Below are positions 60,686 to 64,000 of a DNA stretch of 64,000 nucleotides, piece by piece (positions within the stretch are counted from its first letter, which is position 1; the number at the start of each line of letters is the position of its first letter). The position numbers and the translations under genes are program-made. The notes beneath the pieces were generated by a model. It was not told the origin of the DNA, did not search any database, and saw only the letters and a list, made by a program, of their open reading frames with translations. Origin of the DNA: Nautilus pompilius (taxonomy: Eukaryota > Mollusca > Cephalopoda > Nautilida > Nautilidae); contig JACATO010002135.1 in the NCBI GenBank assembly GCA_018389105.1, positions 248,001 to 312,000 of the forward strand, given 5' to 3'.

Positions 60686-62165
60686 CAGGTACATCTCAAA
60701 AAATTAGAATATCGTGGAAGAGTTCATTTTCTTCCATAATTTAATTCAAACAGTGAAACTTTCATATATTCTAGATTCATTACACATAAAGTGAAATATT
60801 TCAAGCCTTTTATGTTTTAATTTTGATTATGGCTTACAGCTCATGAAAATCAAAAATCCACTATCTCAAAATATTAGAATATTTCATAAGATCAATAAAA
60901 GGATTTATAATACAGAAGTGTCGAACTTCTGAAAAGTATGTTCATTTATGCACTCAATACTTGGTCGGGGCTCTTTTTGCACGAATCAATGCAGCGTGGC
61001 ATGGAGGCGATCAGCCTGTGGCACTGCTGAGGTGTTATGGAAGCCCAGGTTGCTTTGATAGCAACCTTTAGCTCATCTGTATTGTTGGGTCTGGTGTCTC
61101 ATCTTCCTCTTGCCAATATCCCATCAAGCAAGCACAGTAACACCATATTCAGCAAACCAGTTACTAGTAGTTTTGGCACTGTGGGCAGGTGCAAAGTCCT
61201 GCTGGAAAAGGAAATCAGCATCTCCATAAAGCTTGTCAGTAGACAGAAGCATTAAGTGCTCTAAAACCTCCTGGTAGACGGCTGCGTTGACTTTGGACTT
61301 GATAAAACACAGTGGACCAACACCAGCAGATGACATGGCACCCAAAATCATCACTGACTGTGGAAACTTCACATTGGACTTCAAGCAACTTTGATTCTGT
61401 GCCTCTCTACTCTTCCTCCAGACTGTGGGACCTTGATTTCCAGATGAAATGCAAAATTTACTTTCATCTGAAAAGAGGACTTTGGACCACTGAGCAACGG
61501 TCCAGTTCTTTTTCTCCTTAGCCCAGGTAAGACGCTTCTGACGTTGTCTCTGGTTCAGGAATGGCTTGACACTAGGAATGCGACACTTGTAGCCCATTTC
61601 CTGGACATGTCTGTGCCTATGGGCTCTTGATGTACTGACTCCAGCCTCAGTCCACTCCTTGTGAAGCTCCCCCAAGCTCTTTAATCGGCTTTGCTTGACA
61701 ATCCTCTCAAGGCTGCGGTTATCCCTCTTGCTTATGCACCTTTTCCTTACCACACTTTTCCCTTTCAGTCAACTTTCCGTGAATATGCTTTGATACAGCA
61801 CTCTGCGAACAGCCAGCCCTTTCAGCAATGACCCTCCTTGTGGAGGGTGTCACTGAGTGTCTTCTGGACAACTGTCAATTCAGCAGTCTTCCCCATAATT
61901 GTGGTTGTGTGTACTGAACCAGACTCAGAGATTCATGGTATTTATACTGCATAAATAGTGATTTACTCAAACTCGAAATGGAATATTATAATATTTTGAG
62001 GTACTTTTTTAGCTGTAGGCCGGAATTATCAAAATTAAAATTAAAAAATGTTTGAAACAGTTTACATGTAATGAGTCTATAATATATACATTTTTCACTT
62101 TCTGAAATAACTGACAAAAAATATTGAACTCTTCCATGATATTCTAAGTTTTTGAGATGCACCTG
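60686..62165 (-). mobile_element. Tc1 transposon with well-preserved ends
   Basis: TA flanks (60684-60685 and 62166-62167). The ends CAGGTACATCTCAAAAAATT and, inverted from the right, CAGGTGCATCTCAAAAACTT match at 18 of 20 positions, and the similarity continues through AGAATATC-TGGAAGAGTTCA. The 1.48-kb length is typical for a full Tc1 element. Internal copies of AATATTTCATAAGATC-like sequence mark subterminal regions. The transposase lies on the - strand. Compared with the other Tc1 relics here, this element is much better preserved and thus younger, and belongs to a different Tc1 family. Confidence 0.92.
60955..61896 (-). pseudogene. Tc1 transposase, nearly full length, catalytic Glu region deleted
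   Basis: The start ATG is at 61896-61894 on the - strand: MGKTAELTVVQKTLSDTLHK. A small deletion then breaks the frame before the long open stretch 61753-61124 (209 codons). This holds a helix-turn-helix region, KVLFSDESKFCISSGNQGP (first catalytic Asp) and FLFQQDFAPAHSAK (second catalytic Asp). After Y-G-V-T-V-L-A the sequence jumps to W-D-I-G-K-R-K-M-R. The block expected between (D-W-P-x-N-S-P-D-L-N-P-I-E-N, which holds the catalytic Glu of DD34E) is missing. Downstream C-terminal sequence persists to about 60955. Without that block the enzyme cannot cut DNA. Confidence 0.88.
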
Positions 62166-63010
62166 TACATGACCACTTGCCCTAGAACTGTGAAAGCCAG
62201 GACTAAAAAAAGAAAGAAAATGGCATTGTTTCAAAAAGCAAGAAGCTATGGTAACACTTCTTGCATTACCTATTATAGTTGTGTACCGTCATTGCATGAG
62301 GTGAAAAGCAGTTTAATCTTGTTGCTCTTTTTTGTACTTTATGCTAAGGAGATAATGTCTAACACTTCTCATGAACACTTGATAATATTTTGCAACAGTT
62401 GCAGTTGATGTTATGGTTTGGTTTTTATGCATCACCTCATAGCATGATGTGTTCATTCTCTTAGTTTTAGGCATCCAGGGTGCACATGAGCATTTGTCTT
62501 TGTTAACCTGGACAGTCATCCACTTAGCAGTTACCTGTAGGACATCCAGTACCTTGGATATTTCCCGCTGACTTCTGCCAATACCCTGTTGACTAAGCCT
62601 ATACCTGTTTTTACAGCTTGCAATCATGTGACTGGAATGGGCTATTTGAGTCTCATGGGGTATCTATTTACTTGTCATGCCTCTATGTGTATTCGTGTGT
62701 GGTGTGCATATATTACAACATAGTGGTGCTTGAAGTTACCTGAAAAATTGATAGATTTAATTCTATATTGTTAGCTATTTTGTGGTATCCATGCTAGGTG
62801 ACTACTTTATGCTTTAGTTAAAACAACTAGCCAACTGGCAGCCCTCCAGAAGTTAATATGTGGCTCTCTGAGGTTTAACGTAACAACATTGATAATTCAT
62901 TTTCATGAATGGAGTAGAGATAAATCATATTCTTACAGTATTTTGTAATTTATACATTTTAATTATTAGCTATGTTTACTGGCAATTATTTTTCCTTTTC
63001 ACAACTTTAG
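62166..63010. other. AT-rich DNA, no gene seen
   Basis: A - strand ORF at 62313-62627 contains a helix-turn-helix-like R-S-Q-R-E-I-S-K-V-L-D-V-L and could be a worn transposase N-terminus (Tc1-like S-x-R-x-I-x-x-x-L). It is too short to assign. Confidence 0.4.
62313..62640 (-). pseudogene. Possible Tc1-type transposase N-terminal fragment
   Basis: On the - strand, R-L-S-Q-Q-G-I-G-R-S-Q-R-E-I-S-K-V-L-D-V-L, then T-A-K-W-M-T-V-Q-V-N, resembles the helix-turn-helix start of Tc1-type transposases, where a short G-x-S-x-x-x-I-A pattern precedes the recognition helix. The segment after it (H-A-P-W-M-P-K-T like) is not clearly DDE. No terminal repeats were found around it. A chance resemblance remains possible. 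Confidence 0.3.
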
Positions 63011-63177
63011 TGAATCAGCATCTGAAAGTTTACAAGTTGACAAAGTGTTTTCCTCCCATCAAGGAAAGTTTTACTTTGCATCATCTTACAGTGGAAGCTA
63101 AGTGCAAAGGGAAAACCAAATACATGCGAAAATCAAAGCTTCCAACCAGAGCTGGAGATTATGCGCTTTTTTGTTGA
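63011..63177 (+). CDS. Possible last exon of the split gene, or hAT leader
   Basis: After the acceptor TTTTCCTTTTCACAACTTTAG a frame entered at phase 1, as exon 57429-57491 requires, is open for 55 codons to TGA at 63175-63177. It begins V-N-Q-H-L-K-V-Y-K-L-T-K-C-F-P-P and ends L-P-T-R-A-G-D-Y-A-L-F-C. The final residues look like the start of the hAT transposase beginning here: one base added in the T-run at 63168-63173 would join it to F-V-E-C-N-S-K-L. So it may be a host exon running into a transposon (exonisation) or simply the transposase N-terminus. Confidence 0.35.
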
Positions 63178-64000
63178 ATGTAATAGTAAACTTATGCGTC
63201 TTCTTTGCCAGACATGTATCTCCCAGTTCAAATCTTCAAACCTACAGCACCATTTTACTTTGAGTCAAACACACATCAAACAAGAATTCCCACAAGGCTC
63301 TGAACTCAACACTTTAAAACTAAGTACTTTGAAAAAAACGACTAGATATACAAGCCCAGGACTTACAATTGCATACTGTAGCATTAGCCTGGCACATAGC
63401 CCATATGAAATAGTCTTACCCTGAAGGAAAGTTTATCAAAACCAAAACAACAAAAAAAAAAAAAATTCAGTCATGTCACCAGAGCTCAAGAATCCGCAGA
63501 AGAAAATGTCTGAGCTGCAGCTCTCATGCCACACAACAGAACGCAAAATCTCCAACTTGAACAGTGACGCTAAATCACAGCAGCACTCATTAGGTCAGTA
63601 GTGTGAATGTTTGAGTATCACTTTATATGAGTCATATTACATGCAGGAGAAACCTCAGCAGTATTTGTCCTGTCCACATCATGTCAGACAACTGTTGTGA
63701 AAGAAGAACTACTCAATGTTAGGTTACAAAAGGACAGAACTCATGAAGAGGATCTAATAGAACAATTTACCTTTGCAGCTCGTTGCAATTGTGACAGATG
63801 GGGTTTTGTCAGTGCTGGGATCTGTGAATGGATTACTTTGGCTTTATAAGTCTGATGAGAGCTTTTGCAAATTCTGGACATTTTACTGTATTATTCATTG
63901 GGATCAACTGGTATCTAAAATGCTCAAATTAGATCACATCATGAAACCTGTTTTGGATATTGTGAATTTCATTTCTACAGATTCACTCAGTCACAGAAAA
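63060..64000 (+). mobile_element. hAT transposon, 5' part, running off the right edge
   Basis: Carries an N-terminal and central hAT transposase region on the + strand (next entry). It is a different family from the hAT at 18-23 kb, since the two proteins share only the general motifs, and lies in opposite orientation. The left terminus was not located, and the right end is outside the window. Confidence 0.7.
63161..64000 (+). pseudogene. hAT transposase (GTF2IRD2-like), partial, frameshifted
   Basis: The first frame (63161-63424) begins M-R-F-F-V-E-C-N-S-K-L-M-R-L-L-C-Q-T-C and continues to a Q-H-H-F-T-L-S-Q-T-H segment, forming a C-x2-C...H-x4-H BED-type zinc finger. After TGA and a frame change comes M-S-E-L-Q-L-S-C-H-T-T-E-R-K-I-S-N-L. 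From about 63780 a frame open to the window end reads A-I-V-T-D-G-V-L-S-V-L-G-S-V-N-G-L, with the conserved T-D-G catalytic Asp (usual P-S-M changed to L-S-V), then F-Y-C-I-I-H-W-D-Q-L-V-S-K-M (C-x-x-H motif) and V-N-F-I. It cannot be one intact protein, but is less decayed than the 21-kb copy. Confidence 0.78.

Noticed and set aside
61037..61521. + strand ORFs at 61037 and 61312
   Set aside because: They are antisense shadows of the Tc1 transposase on the - strand.

Overview
The window looks like intronic and intergenic DNA of a large, AT-rich, repeat-rich animal genome. The evidence is very sparse coding sequence, GT-AG bounded short exons separated by kilobases, long A/T runs and trinucleotide microsatellites, tRNA-derived SINEs, and many animal-type DNA transposons (mariner, Tc1, hAT). 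The mix of repeats and the GTF2IRD2/ZMYM6-like hAT transposases fits a mollusc, perhaps a cephalopod, but this is inference. No prokaryotic gene, CRISPR array, rRNA gene or genuine tRNA gene was seen.

Host gene: five short exon candidates on the + strand (842-901, 7638-7728, 41359-41487, 52358-52442, 57429-57491) each have an acceptor, a donor and a single open frame, and their phases agree at every junction (2/2, 0/0, 0/0, 1/1). A possible sixth exon at 63011 is also in phase. I read this as one gene spanning most of the window, running off the left edge and possibly the right. I do not recognise the protein. Two further exon-like ORFs (3216-3389 and 5271-5512) do not fit this frame and may be alternative or false.

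Repeats, left to right: SINEs near 0.2 and 2.2 kb; a hairpin MITE (4.1-4.4 kb); a Tc1 relic (9.2-10.2 kb); SINEs at 15.4 and 17.4 kb; a hAT transposon (18.0-23.0 kb, 8-bp target duplication) with a 5'-truncated LINE nested in it (18.27-20.78 kb, perfect 14-bp target duplication); a non-autonomous hAT carrying an unusual GC-rich core (25.88-26.54 kb); two mariners with decayed or deleted transposases (28.5-29.5 and 34.0-34.9 kb); a decayed coding-like stretch (35.4-36.3 kb, - strand); two copies of a TA-flanked element with CCGGTATTCGCGG-type ends (37.3 and 47.2 kb); two more relics of the first Tc1 family (45.7 and 52.7 kb); another SINE (50.9 kb); a 1.48-kb Tc1 element with nearly intact ends (60.7-62.2 kb); and the 5' half of a third hAT transposase running off the right edge.

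The remaining DNA is AT-rich intron or intergenic sequence in which no gene was visible. Most apparent long ORFs are chance frames, microsatellite translations or transposon pieces. The most informative features are the dated nesting at 18-23 kb, the phase-consistent split gene, the hAT with a GC-rich passenger, and the transposases whose damage removes specific catalytic residues.
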